Made by a program: the position numbers and the translations under genes. The notes below the pieces were generated by a model. It had not been told where the DNA came from and made no database searches. It saw only the letters and a program-made list of their open reading frames with translations. This document shows, piece after piece, positions 16,542 to 24,537 of a DNA stretch of 42,081 nucleotides (the stretch's first letter is position 1; every line of letters begins with the position of its first letter). Source of the stretch: Mycobacterium alsense (GTDB lineage Bacteria; Actinomycetota; Actinomycetes; Mycobacteriales; Mycobacteriaceae); contig NZ_MVHD01000051.1 in the NCBI RefSeq assembly GCF_002086635.1, positions 1-42,081 of the forward strand. The letters run 5' to 3'.

Positions 16542-17654
16542 TCACTCTCCGAAGCGGTCGACCAGGTGCGAGTTGACGCCGTCAGCGTCCAGTGTTCGGG
16601 CCACCAGGTAGCCCGCGCCCATCCACGCCCGCCGCGTCCACTTGCCGAACGACACCCGCGTGCCCGGCGCCCCCGATGCGGCGGGCATCATCTTCACCCG
16701 CTCGAGCGCCTCCTTGACCCCCCGCGGGCTCAGCGGATGCGCGTCGGTGAATGCACGGACCAGCGTCGCGGCGACGTCGCGGTTGACCACCGACACGCAA
16801 TATTCCGGGCGACTGCCGCCGTACTTCCCCGCGTAGCGGTCCAGGAAGTCCTGGCCGATCGGGTTGGCTTCGTCGTATTGGTCGACCCCGATCCAGCCCA
16901 TGAACGCGTTCCACATGATCGGGTTGACCCAGGCGTTCTGAAACGCCGTCGTGGTGAACCGCGGCGGGTCCCAGTCGACGGCCTCCAGCGCCGGGTTGAT
17001 GAACACGATCCCGAATCCGAAGCCGAAATGCACGATCGCCTCGGCCTTGGCGTCGTGCAGGGTGCGCACCGCCTCGTTGATGTCCTGGGCGGTCTGAGCG
17101 ATGGTGGCCTCCGCGACGATCCGAATCCCCTTGCGGGCACACGCACTTCGCAGGTTCTTCAGATAGCTCTCGCCGATGAGATTTTGCTCGACGAGGACGC
17201 CGATCTCCTTCAGCCCGCGCTTGGCCACGAGGTCAGTGATGAAGATCGGCTCGTCGGTCATGGACCCCTGCGGGAAGGAGAACGTCCATTCGCCCAGCCA
17301 GTCGTCGGTGCCGGTGACGCTGATCGCCGGCACCTTGAAGCGTTCCTCGATGGCTTCCTTGGTCGCCACGCAATTGTCGGTGATGTTGGGTCCGAAGACG
17401 ACGAGGCAGCCCTCGTCCACCAGCTCGCCGTACGCGTCGATGACCGCCTTGACCGACCCCTTGGGCAGGCCCTCCACCTCGCGATAGATCATCTGGACCG
17501 GTCGATCCATCAACCCCTGCTCATGGGCTTCCTCGAAGATCAGGTCGAAGCACCGGGTGAACGAGGCCAGCAACTCCTCCGGGAATCCCGGCGGAAGGGT
17601 GAAGTCCATCAGGTAGCCGACCTTGATCGGCTCCGCGCTGCTTTCGTAGGACAC
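16542..17654 (-). CDS. Periplasmic-binding-protein-like (Leu/Ile/Val type I fold) protein without signal peptide
   Basis: 370 residues matching the type I substrate-binding fold of branched-chain amino acid or amide binding proteins: PIKVGYLMDF as the first strand, VVFGPNITDNCVATKEAIEE, AISVTGTDD and IGVLVEQNLIGESYLKNLR. The fold begins about ten residues after the start, with no signal sequence or lipobox, and no ABC permease or ATPase gene is nearby. The GTG start is fixed by an ideal GGGAGGT six bases upstream. A cytosolic ligand sensor like AmiC of Pseudomonas is more plausible than uptake. It is the first gene of the operon with AveC-like, SDR and P450 genes and is preceded by operator site A. 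Confidence 0.85.
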   Translation of the reverse strand: MSYESSAEPIKVGYLMDFTLPPGFPEELLASFTRCFDLIFEEAHEQGLMDRPVQMIYREVEGLPKGSVKAVIDAYGELVDEGCLVVFGPNITDNCVATKEAIEERFKVPAISVTGTDDWLGEWTFSFPQGSMTDEPIFITDLVAKRGLKEIGVLVEQNLIGESYLKNLRSACARKGIRIVAEATIAQTAQDINEAVRTLHDAKAEAIVHFGFGFGIVFINPALEAVDWDPPRFTTTAFQNAWVNPIMWNAFMGWIGVDQYDEANPIGQDFLDRYAGKYGGSRPEYCVSVVNRDVAATLVRAFTDAHPLSPRGVKEALERVKMMPAASGAPGTRVSFGKWTRRAWMGAGYLVARTLDADGVNSHLVDRFGE

Positions 17655-17693
17655 GTGACCTCCCGGGGATGAACTCAGGCGCGCCGATCCAGA

Positions 17694-17710
17694 AAACCTA
17701 ATATTTGTTC
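17694..17710. promoter_or_regulatory. Operator site A of the predicted tandem-TetR regulon
   Basis: AAACCTAATATTTGTTC, 40 bases before the binding-protein-like gene and 36 after the MoxR stop. Aligned with the four other sites (18625, 20414, 24457, 25862) it shares ACC[A/T]AAT...TGTTC. On the minus strand a TAGGTT -10-like hexamer is inside the site, so a bound repressor would block the promoter of the P450 operon. Confidence 0.6.
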
Positions 17711-17745
17711 AGACCCTAGCGGCGGCGGTATGCAGCGTCAATCGT

Positions 17746-18585
17746 CTATCCGCCCCCGCCCAGATAGACCTCGATCATCTCGGCCAAACCCCTGCCCACG
17801 GCGGCGTCGTCGGTGAGCGGTCCGGCGATCGCGGCACGGGCCGCTTCCGGCATGCTCAGGCCCTCCGCGATCAGCCTGCCCGCCGCGATCAGCACGCGCG
17901 TCGACGCCACCTCACGCAGCCCGCCGGTCTCCAGGCGGCGGATGGCCTGCCCGAAGCGCACCAGCTGAGCGGCGGTGGCGGCGTCCACGCCCGCCTCGTG
18001 CGCGACGATTCCCTCTTCGACATCGGCTGCGGGGAAACCGAATTCGATGGCCACCATGCGCTGGCGCGTCGAGTCCTTGAGGTCCTTGAGCACGCTCTGG
18101 TAGCCCGGGTTGTAGGACACCACCAGGCCGAATCCGGGCGCGGCGTCCAGCGTGACGCCGAGGCGCTCGATGGGCAGCTGCCGCCGGTAGTCGGCGAGCG
18201 GGTGCAACACCACGGTGGTGTCCTGCCGCGCCTCCACCACCTCGTCCAGGTAGCAGATCGCGCCCTCGCGCACCGCCCGGGTCAGCGGCCCGTCCACCCA
18301 CACCGTCTCGTCGCCCTGCAGCAGAAACCGGCCGACCAGGTCCGCGGTGGTCAGGTCGTCATGGCAGGCCACGGTGATCAGCGGCCGGCCCAGGTCGTGG
18401 GCCATCGCCTCCACGAAGCGGGTCTTGCCGCAGCCCGTCGGCCCCTTCAACACGAGCGCCAGGCCCTGGTGGTAGGCCACCTTGAAGATGGCCTCTTCGT
18501 TGCCGATCGCCTCGTAGTAGGGCCGCACCGTCTCCGCCTCCGGGATCATGCCGATCCGGTAAGCAAGGCCGGACTCGTTGCCCAT
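17746..18585 (-). CDS. MoxR-family AAA+ ATPase of the NorQ/CbbQ type
   Basis: 279 residues. Walker A GPTGCGKT is at 48-55, Walker B with Asp114-Glu115 in ICYLDEV, and the sensor-1 Asn in SYNPG. A C-terminal CbbQ-type region follows. NorQ, CbbQ and related ATPases form rings that work with a VWA partner to insert metals or remodel enzymes (nitric oxide reductase, Rubisco). Here the VWA partner is the next gene upstream, and the neighbouring candidate targets are the P450 and AveC-like protein. The ATG is preceded by GGGAGAAGGGA. The VWA stop is 123 bases upstream and this gap carries operator site B, so the gene has its own promoter. Confidence 0.9.
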   Translation of the reverse strand: MGNESGLAYRIGMIPEAETVRPYYEAIGNEEAIFKVAYHQGLALVLKGPTGCGKTRFVEAMAHDLGRPLITVACHDDLTTADLVGRFLLQGDETVWVDGPLTRAVREGAICYLDEVVEARQDTTVVLHPLADYRRQLPIERLGVTLDAAPGFGLVVSYNPGYQSVLKDLKDSTRQRMVAIEFGFPAADVEEGIVAHEAGVDAATAAQLVRFGQAIRRLETGGLREVASTRVLIAAGRLIAEGLSMPEAARAAIAGPLTDDAAVGRGLAEMIEVYLGGGG

Positions 18586-18624
18586 GGTGTCCCTTCTCCC
18601 GCCGGGTTGGTGGCAGCCTATCCG

Positions 18625-18641
18625 GAACAGATGTTTGTTTC
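18625..18641. promoter_or_regulatory. Operator site B of the predicted tandem-TetR regulon
   Basis: On the minus strand GAAACAAACATCTGTTC, 39 bases before the MoxR gene. Four bases further downstream on that strand is TAGGCT (18620-18615), which fits the mycobacterial -10 pattern TAnnnT. The same order, TGTTC then 4-5 bases then TAnnnT, is found at sites C and E. Confidence 0.6.
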
Positions 18642-18708
18642 AAGTGCCGCGGTCCGCGGCGCCGGGCCGCCGGCGCGCCAACTGCGTTCTGGCACAGGGC
18701 ATCAGCAG

Positions 18709-20397
18709 TCACGACACCTTCCGGCGGACCTCCGCCGAGCGCAGCGCCGACCGGAAAAGCGGCCCGATCACCCCGGCGAGTTGCTCGGGCCGCGCGATCG
18801 TCGCGTGCGCGGCGCTGCCGAAAACCTTGCGCAACGATCCCACGTCGGTTCCCGCGCCGATCGTCAGGCACACGCAGCCGGTGCCGCGGCGGCGCGCCTC
18901 GGTGAGGGCGCGGCGCGCGTCCGCAGCGCCGTAGGCCCGCTCGTACCCCTGGTCGTACGCGAGCCCGTCCGACAGCACCACCAGCAGCCGCCGCGACGTC
19001 CCGCCACGCGCCTCCAGCACGGCCGAGCCGTGGCGGATGGCCGCGCCGAGGCGCGAGTACGCGCCGGGCTCGAGGCTGTTCAGCCGCCGCATGACGTGCG
19101 TGTCGAGGTGGTCGTCGAAGCGTTTCACCGGCACCATGCTCACCGCGCGGCGGCCCTGGGAGTAGTAGGCGTACAGCGCGACCCGGTCACCGAGATCGTG
19201 CAGTGCGACGGTCAGGTTGGCGACCGCGGCGCGCTGTTGCTCGTGCACCGTGCGCCCGATCGTTCCGGGCTCCGCCGCCGACCCCGACACGTCGAGGAGA
19301 AGCAGCACCGACAGGTCGCGCCGGCGCCGCAGGCTGTCGAGGTAGACCGCCTCGTCGGGCACCGATCCGGCCAGCACCTCCACCCGGGCTTCGACGGCCG
19401 CGTCGATGTCGATGTCGTCGCCCTGGGATTGGCGGTGCCGGCGGTGCAGGCCCATCCCGAGCCGCGACAGCGGGCGCCGCACGCCGATCGCGGCTTCGAT
19501 CGCGTGGGTCGCCGACGCCTTGATCGTCGGCTCGACCTCGCGCACGGTGCACCACGCGGGCCGGTAGCGCCTGCGCGCCGCGTCCCATTCCGGATAGGTC
19601 ACACCGTCGGCGGCGGCGTCGGGGTCGTCGTCGACGTCGTCGCCGGCGGTCGACGCCAGCGACGTCACCGCGTGCAAGCCGCGGTTGGTGCGGTTCGTCC
19701 GGTGCGTGGGGCTGTCCGCCCCCGGCGGCCCGCCGCCGCTCCCGGTCTTGCGCGCGGAAGACAGCATCTTTTTCAGCCACTTGCCGATGAAGCCGCCGCC
19801 GCCGACGGGGCTGGTGAACAAGTCGGGATCGTCGGAATCGTCGATCGCGCCGTCATCGAGCTCTTCCAGTTCTTTGGCGCCCTGACGGCGCGGAACGTGC
19901 TGCGGGCTCGCCTGGTCCTCCTGTTTGGCCGCGTGGGCGCCGGCGGCCAGGACCTTCCCCGCGCGGATCAGGCCGAATTCGGGCGGCGGGTCGTCAAGCG
20001 CCCCCCGCCTTCCGGCGATTTCCAGCGACGCGGCGGGCGAATCGCTGCGCGCCGCGATCTCGCGGTCGCCCACCGGGGCCAGGACGGGCGGCAGCAGCAC
20101 GCTGTTGGCCACCAGGGCGCGGTGGCCCTCGAGCGCCAAGTAGCGCCGGGCCAGCCGGGGATGGCGCACCAGGGGACGCACGACGTCGGGGTCCAGGCTG
20201 CCGGCGGCGATCAGCGAGGCCTGCACCGCCAGGATCGTGAGCTTCGCCCGCGCCGAACCGTCGACGTAGATGGTCTGGCCGTCGGTCCACGCCGACTCAC
20301 CCGCCGGCAGCTCCGCGACCGCCACCGGCCGGCCCGCAAGGGCGGAGGCGAACATGCCGAGGGCTGCCAGTTTGTCGCCAAGGGCTTCGTTTCTCAT
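18709..20397 (-). CDS. VWA-domain protein of the NorD/CbbO type
   Basis: 562 residues. The C-terminal third is a von Willebrand A domain with a complete metal-ion site: DVSGS begins at Asp369 and VVLSDG lies further on. The middle is a long charged, Gly- and Asp-rich linker (about 160-270), and the N-terminal part is helical. NorD and CbbO proteins are adaptors that tether the MoxR-type ring ATPase to its client through the metal site, so this is the expected partner of the gene at 17746. The ATG giving MRNEALGDKLAALG is chosen because GGAAGG precedes it and a longer frame would run through operator site C. It is divergent from the SDR-FadE operon. Confidence 0.85.
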   Translation of the reverse strand: MRNEALGDKLAALGMFASALAGRPVAVAELPAGESAWTDGQTIYVDGSARAKLTILAVQASLIAAGSLDPDVVRPLVRHPRLARRYLALEGHRALVANSVLLPPVLAPVGDREIAARSDSPAASLEIAGRRGALDDPPPEFGLIRAGKVLAAGAHAAKQEDQASPQHVPRRQGAKELEELDDGAIDDSDDPDLFTSPVGGGGFIGKWLKKMLSSARKTGSGGGPPGADSPTHRTNRTNRGLHAVTSLASTAGDDVDDDPDAAADGVTYPEWDAARRRYRPAWCTVREVEPTIKASATHAIEAAIGVRRPLSRLGMGLHRRHRQSQGDDIDIDAAVEARVEVLAGSVPDEAVYLDSLRRRRDLSVLLLLDVSGSAAEPGTIGRTVHEQQRAAVANLTVALHDLGDRVALYAYYSQGRRAVSMVPVKRFDDHLDTHVMRRLNSLEPGAYSRLGAAIRHGSAVLEARGGTSRRLLVVLSDGLAYDQGYERAYGAADARRALTEARRRGTGCVCLTIGAGTDVGSLRKVFGSAAHATIARPEQLAGVIGPLFRSALRSAEVRRKVS

Positions 20398-20413
20398 AGG
20401 CCTTCCAGCAAGT

Positions 20414-20430
20414 TGACCAAATATCTGTTC
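20414..20430. promoter_or_regulatory. Operator site C in a divergent promoter
   Basis: TGACCAAATATCTGTTC, between the VWA gene (start 20397) and the SDR operon (start 20502). Just to its right AGCGTAGGGT (20432-20441) reads TAGGGT on the plus strand and TACGCT on the minus strand, two -10-like hexamers sharing one TA, so one site could control transcription both ways. Confidence 0.6.
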
Positions 20431-20501
20431 CAGCGTAGGGTCCGGTTCCACCCGCGGTCAATCGCAGGGGACGGTGGGTCGCACTTGCCAAGGAGCGCAG
20501 C

Positions 20502-21491
20502 ATGATTGACTTCACCGGCCGGGTCGCGGTGGTGACCGGCGCGGGCCGCGGGCTGGGTCGGCTCTACGCACTGGACCTGGCGCGCCGCGGCGCCGCGGTG
20601 GTGGTCAACGACCTCGGCGGCGGAATGCGCGGCCTCCCGGACGAGGCCGCCGACTCGCGCGTCGCCGACGCGGTGGTCGACGAGATCAGGGGCGCGGGCG
20701 GCACGGCGATCGCCTCCTACGACTCCGTCGACAGCCCCGCGGGCGGCCAGGCGATCGTCGACGCCGCCGTCGGGGCGTTCGGACGCCTCGACGCGGTCGT
20801 CAGCAACGCCGGGATCTTCAACAGCGTGCCCTTCGAGGACCTCCCGCACGACGAGTGGACCCGGATGCTGCGCGTGCACCTCGACGGCGGCTTTCACCTC
20901 TCCCAGCCCGCCTATCGCGTCATGAAGGCCAACGGCGGCGGACGGTTCGTGTTCGTCTCGTCGTCCGCGGGGATCTTCGGTCAGCCCATGGAGGCCCACT
21001 ACGCCGCGGCCAAGGCGGGGCTGGTCGGGTTGACCAACGTGATCGCGATCGAGGGCGAAGCGCACGGGATCCTCGCCAATTCCGTTATGCCCACCGGGTT
21101 CTCGCGCATGGTCACCGAGACCGTCGGCGACGAGAAGTTCCTGGCCGAATCCGGCTTCATGCGCGCGATCCGGCCCGAACTGGTAGTGCCGCTGGTCACG
21201 TTCCTGGCCAGCACCGCCTGCACGTTCACCCACCGCAACTACTCGGCCGCCGCCGGGCGCTACGCCCGGGTGTTCGTGGGACTGAGCGAGGGCTGGCTGG
21301 CGGATGCCGACACCGAACCGACCGCCGAGGACATCGAGGCACACCTCGAGCAGATCTCGGCCACCGACCGCTTCATCGTGCCCGCGTCCATCGTCGACGA
21401 GGTGCTGGAGGTCTGCGAGCGGCGCGGCGTCAACGCCATGCCGGGCAACGCGGAGGTCGCTTTCCCCGAACCCGGGCGCGACACGGGCTAG
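20502..21491 (+). CDS. SDR-family 3-hydroxyacyl-CoA dehydrogenase (MFE-2/HSD17B4-like)
   Basis: 329 residues. TGAGRGLG is at 12-19, SNAG at 101-104, Ser153-155, Tyr167 and Lys171. The early segment VVVNDLGGGMRG is typical of the dehydrogenase domain of multifunctional enzyme type 2, which oxidises 3-hydroxyacyl-CoA of branched and sterol side-chain substrates. It heads an operon: the first acyl-CoA dehydrogenase follows after 12 bases, the second overlaps it, and a nitroreductase follows after 2 bases. The context implies beta-oxidation of the same substrate handled by the P450 operon. Confidence 0.9.
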   Translation: MIDFTGRVAVVTGAGRGLGRLYALDLARRGAAVVVNDLGGGMRGLPDEAADSRVADAVVDEIRGAGGTAIASYDSVDSPAGGQAIVDAAVGAFGRLDAVVSNAGIFNSVPFEDLPHDEWTRMLRVHLDGGFHLSQPAYRVMKANGGGRFVFVSSSAGIFGQPMEAHYAAAKAGLVGLTNVIAIEGEAHGILANSVMPTGFSRMVTETVGDEKFLAESGFMRAIRPELVVPLVTFLASTACTFTHRNYSAAAGRYARVFVGLSEGWLADADTEPTAEDIEAHLEQISATDRFIVPASIVDEVLEVCERRGVNAMPGNAEVAFPEPGRDTG

Positions 21492-21503
21492 AGTCACAGC
21501 ACA

Positions 21504-22661
21504 GTGGATTTCACCTACCCAGCGGAAGTGGAAAAGTTCCGCACCGAACTGCGCGACTGGCTGTCCGCGAACCTCACCGCCGAGCTGATCGCCGCCCGGC
21601 GCGCCGCCGGCCACGACGACGCGGCCTTCGAGCAGCAGCGCGCGTGGAATCGCACCATGGCCGACGCCGGCTGGGCGGCCGTGTCCTGGCCCCGGGAGTA
21701 CGGCGGCCGGGGAGCGACGGTGCTCGAGCAGCTCGTCTACACCGAGGAGACCACGCGCGCGCGTGCCCCGTTGCCGCTCAACGTCATCGGCATGAACAAC
21801 ATCGCGCCCGCAATCATGCACTACGGCACCGAAACCCAGAAGACCACGCTGCTGCCAAGGATGATGCGCGCCGACGACATCTGGTGTCAGGGCATGTCGG
21901 AACCGGAGGCCGGGTCCGACCTCGCCGCGCTGCGCACCCGGGCGGTGCGTGAGGGTGACGACTTCGTCGTCAACGGCCAGAAGATCTGGACCTCGCTGGG
22001 GCACCGCGCGAAGTGGTGCCAGCTGTACGTGCGCACCGACCCGGAGGCCCCGAAGCACAAGGGGATCTCCTGCCTGATCGTCGACATGGGGCTGCCCGGC
22101 ATCGAGGTGCGCCCGCTCGTCACGCTCAACGGCGACACCGACTTCGCCGAGATCTTCTTTCACGACGTGCGGGTGCCGGCCGACGCGCTGCTCGGGCCGC
22201 TGAACGGGGGCTGGCAGGTGGCCACCACCACGCTCAGCCACGAGCGCGCGGGCGCCGCGCGGCTCTACGCCGAGATGCAGGTGCGGCTCGAAGAACTGGT
22301 CGACGACATCAGACGAGGCGCGCGCGGCTCCCTGGACGACCCGGTGACGCTGCGGCGGCTCGGCGAAATCGCCGTCCGCATCAAGTATCTCGAGGTGCTC
22401 TGCCAGCGGTCGATCTCGGCGACGCTGCACGGCGGTTCGGACGGCGCCGCGTTCTCCTCGGCCAGCCTCGCCAAGACGGTGTGGGGCGAGATCGGCCAGG
22501 AACTGGCGGCGCTGGCCTTCGACGTGCTCGGCACCCGCGGCGACAACGCGGCGTGGGCGAACTACCGCCTGACGTCGCGGTCGCTGACCATCGCGGGCGG
22601 CACGACGCAGATCAACAAGAACATCACCGCCCAGCGGGTGCTCGGATTGCCGCGCGCATGA
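21504..22661 (+). CDS. Acyl-CoA dehydrogenase, first subunit of a FadE pair
   Basis: 385 residues with the complete acyl-CoA dehydrogenase fold: an N-terminal helical domain (WAAVSWPREYGGRGAT), the middle beta domain with CQGMSEPEAGSDLAALRTRA, and a C-terminal helical domain ending AGGTTQINKNITAQRVLGLPR. It dehydrogenates an acyl-CoA with FAD. The start is GTG at 21504. The stop overlaps the ATG of the second acyl-CoA dehydrogenase gene (ATGA). Such pairs form alpha2beta2 enzymes in mycobacterial steroid degradation (ChsE-type), each heterodimer holding one active site. Confidence 0.92.
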   Translation: MDFTYPAEVEKFRTELRDWLSANLTAELIAARRAAGHDDAAFEQQRAWNRTMADAGWAAVSWPREYGGRGATVLEQLVYTEETTRARAPLPLNVIGMNNIAPAIMHYGTETQKTTLLPRMMRADDIWCQGMSEPEAGSDLAALRTRAVREGDDFVVNGQKIWTSLGHRAKWCQLYVRTDPEAPKHKGISCLIVDMGLPGIEVRPLVTLNGDTDFAEIFFHDVRVPADALLGPLNGGWQVATTTLSHERAGAARLYAEMQVRLEELVDDIRRGARGSLDDPVTLRRLGEIAVRIKYLEVLCQRSISATLHGGSDGAAFSSASLAKTVWGEIGQELAALAFDVLGTRGDNAAWANYRLTSRSLTIAGGTTQINKNITAQRVLGLPRA

Positions 22662-23749
22662 ACCTCGAACTCACCGAAGAGCAGGTCGCGCTGCGCGACA
22701 CCACCCGGAGCTTTCTCGCCGAAAAGGCCCCGATCGCAAGCCACGTGCGCCCGTTGCTCGACGATCCGTCCGGCACCACCGACGCGGTGTGGCGCAGCCT
22801 GGCCGACCTCGGCACCACCGGGCTGCTGGTACCCGAGGACTACGGCGGCGCCGGCATGACCATGGTCGAGGCCGGCGTCGTCGCCGAAGAACTCGGCGCC
22901 GCGCTGCACCCGGGTCCGTGGCTGTCGACGGCGGTCGCCGCCGTGCGGGCGCTGGCCCGGCTCGACGGAACGGATTCTGCGGCAGAGCTTTTGACCGGCA
23001 TCGCCGACGGCGGCGTGATCGCCGCGGTCGGGCCGCTGGACGGCGGCGGCCTCGCGACCGGCGAGCGCGACGGACGCGTCGTGCTGCGGGGTGACGTCGC
23101 GATGGCCGACGCGGCCGCGGCCAACGTGCTGCTGGTGTTCGCCGGGGACGGCCGCGACGCCGGGCTTTTCGCCGTCAAGACCGACTCCCCCGGCGTCTCG
23201 GTGGCGCCGCGGCACGGTATCGACCAGACCCGCAAGCGGTTTCGCGTCGCGCTCGACGCGGCGCCCGGGCGCCGGCTGGCCACGGCGGCCCCCGACGACG
23301 TGGCCGCGCTGAGGGACGACGTGCTGATCGCGACCGCCGCCGACGCGCTCGGCGCCGCGCGGGCGGTCATGGACCTCGCGGTCGAATACGCCAAGGTGAG
23401 AAAGCAATTCGGGCACCCCATCGGATCGTTCCAGGCGGTCCAGCACCTGTGCGTCGACATGTACGAGACGGTGGAGTTGGCCCGCGGCGGCGTCATCCAC
23501 GCGCTGTGGGCCGCCGACAACGCGGGACCCGACGAGCGGCAGCTGGCCGCGATGCGGGCCAAGGCGTTCGCCGGCCGGCTGGCCACCGTGGGCGACACGG
23601 CGATCCAGGTGTTGGGGGGCATCGGCTACACCTGGGAACACGACGCCCATCTGTACCTCAAGCGCCTGTTGAGCTGGAGCGAACTGCTCGGCGCCCCCGA
23701 CCGCTACCTCACCGAAATCGGTGCGCGCCTTGCGAACAGGGGAGCCTGA
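22658..23749 (+). CDS. Acyl-CoA dehydrogenase, second subunit of a FadE pair
   Basis: 363 residues. The N-terminal domain is clear (LTEEQVALRDTTRSFLAEKAP, LGTTGLLVPEDYGGAGM). The middle domain is shortened and lacks the SEPEAGSD-type substrate loop of the first subunit, while the C-terminal domain has the KVRKQFGHPIGSFQAVQH signature and LGGIGYTWEHD. This asymmetry is what the partner subunit shows in heteromeric mycobacterial FadE pairs. Its start overlaps the first subunit's stop, ensuring equal synthesis, and the nitroreductase follows two bases later. Confidence 0.9.
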   Translation: MNLELTEEQVALRDTTRSFLAEKAPIASHVRPLLDDPSGTTDAVWRSLADLGTTGLLVPEDYGGAGMTMVEAGVVAEELGAALHPGPWLSTAVAAVRALARLDGTDSAAELLTGIADGGVIAAVGPLDGGGLATGERDGRVVLRGDVAMADAAAANVLLVFAGDGRDAGLFAVKTDSPGVSVAPRHGIDQTRKRFRVALDAAPGRRLATAAPDDVAALRDDVLIATAADALGAARAVMDLAVEYAKVRKQFGHPIGSFQAVQHLCVDMYETVELARGGVIHALWAADNAGPDERQLAAMRAKAFAGRLATVGDTAIQVLGGIGYTWEHDAHLYLKRLLSWSELLGAPDRYLTEIGARLANRGA

Positions 23750-23751
23750 CG

Positions 23752-24399
23752 ATGGACATCGAGTACCTGCTCACCGCCACCCGCTCGGCGCGCAAGACGC
23801 TCGACCTCGACGCCCCGGTCGACGCGGACGACATCCGCCAGTGCCTGCGCGTCGGCCTCCAGGCTGCCAACGGATCCAACCAGCAGGCCTGGCGGTGGCT
23901 GGTGATCACCGACGCCGGGCTGCGCGCCAGGATCGCCGAGCTGTACCGCGAGGCGTACCTGCTGCGCGTCGGCGGGCAACTGCTCGCCGACCTGATGCCG
24001 GCCGGCACGCCGGAGACCCGGCTCATGTCGTCGACGGAGTGGCTCGTCGAGAACCTCGCGCGCGTCCCGATGCTGGTGATCCCGTGCTACGAGCCCTACC
24101 TACCGCGCATCGACGGCGACGAGTCGTTTCACCGGGCGACGCTGTACGGCTCGATCTTCCCCGCGGTGTGGAACTTTCAGCTCGCCCTGCACACCCGCGG
24201 CTACGGGACGTGCATCACGACCCTGCACCTGCACCGCGAACACGAGGTCGCCGAACTGCTCGGCATTCCACCGACCTACGCCCAGGGCTGCCTGTTGCCG
24301 GTGGCCCGGCTGCGTGCCGGGCACGCCTTTCGGCCGGCCCGCCGGCGGCCCGTCGACGAGGTCGTCGCGCGCGACGGCTGGGACGGGGCAGCGTTTTAG
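23752..24399 (+). CDS. Nitroreductase-family FMN protein
   Basis: 215 residues. The start IEYLLTATRSARKTLDLDAPVDADDIRQCLRVGLQAANGSNQQAWRW, with an RSARK-like segment in place of the usual RRSVR FMN contact and the SNQQAW segment, identifies the fold. Relatives reduce nitro groups, enones or flavins with NAD(P)H. The ATG is preceded by CAGGGGAGCC. As the last gene of the SDR-FadE operon it may reduce a conjugated intermediate or saturate a ring. The substrate cannot be read from the sequence. Confidence 0.85.
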   Translation: MDIEYLLTATRSARKTLDLDAPVDADDIRQCLRVGLQAANGSNQQAWRWLVITDAGLRARIAELYREAYLLRVGGQLLADLMPAGTPETRLMSSTEWLVENLARVPMLVIPCYEPYLPRIDGDESFHRATLYGSIFPAVWNFQLALHTRGYGTCITTLHLHREHEVAELLGIPPTYAQGCLLPVARLRAGHAFRPARRRPVDEVVARDGWDGAAF

Positions 24400-24456
24400 A
24401 ATGGGCCCGCCGGCGCTGTGTGCAGCGGGTTTGTTCCGCCGGATTCTGATAGCCTC

Positions 24457-24473
24457 TAACAAAGATTTGGTTC
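24457..24473. promoter_or_regulatory. Operator site D before the tandem-TetR gene
   Basis: On the minus strand GAACCAAATCTTTGTTA. It lies 65-81 bases before the regulator ATG and one base after a TAGCCT -10-like hexamer (24450-24455), so it would cover the transcription start. This placement fits autorepression. Confidence 0.6.
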
Positions 24474-24487
24474 GGAGTGGGAGTGCG

Positions 24488-24535
24488 ATGCGCATGCGTG
24501 CAAATCCGCGGTCGTACCGAGTTGCGCGCCCCTAG
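24488..24535 (+). CDS. Possible 15-residue leader peptide of the TetR gene
   Basis: ATG-initiated frame MRMRANPRSYRVARP ending at TAG 24533-24535, two bases before the regulator ATG. It has a better Shine-Dalgarno stretch (GGAGTGGGAG ending two bases before the ATG region) than the regulator itself, which has none. It is rich in arginine (five of 15). Ribosomes finishing it would be placed to start the regulator, so translational coupling or attenuation is possible. Confidence 0.45.
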   Translation: MRMRANPRSYRVARP

Positions 24536-24537
24536 CC

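Noticed and set aside
16542..17654. ABC importer for the binding-protein-like gene
   Set aside because: No permease or ATPase of the ABC type, signal peptide or lipobox is visible; the only ATPase nearby is AAA+.
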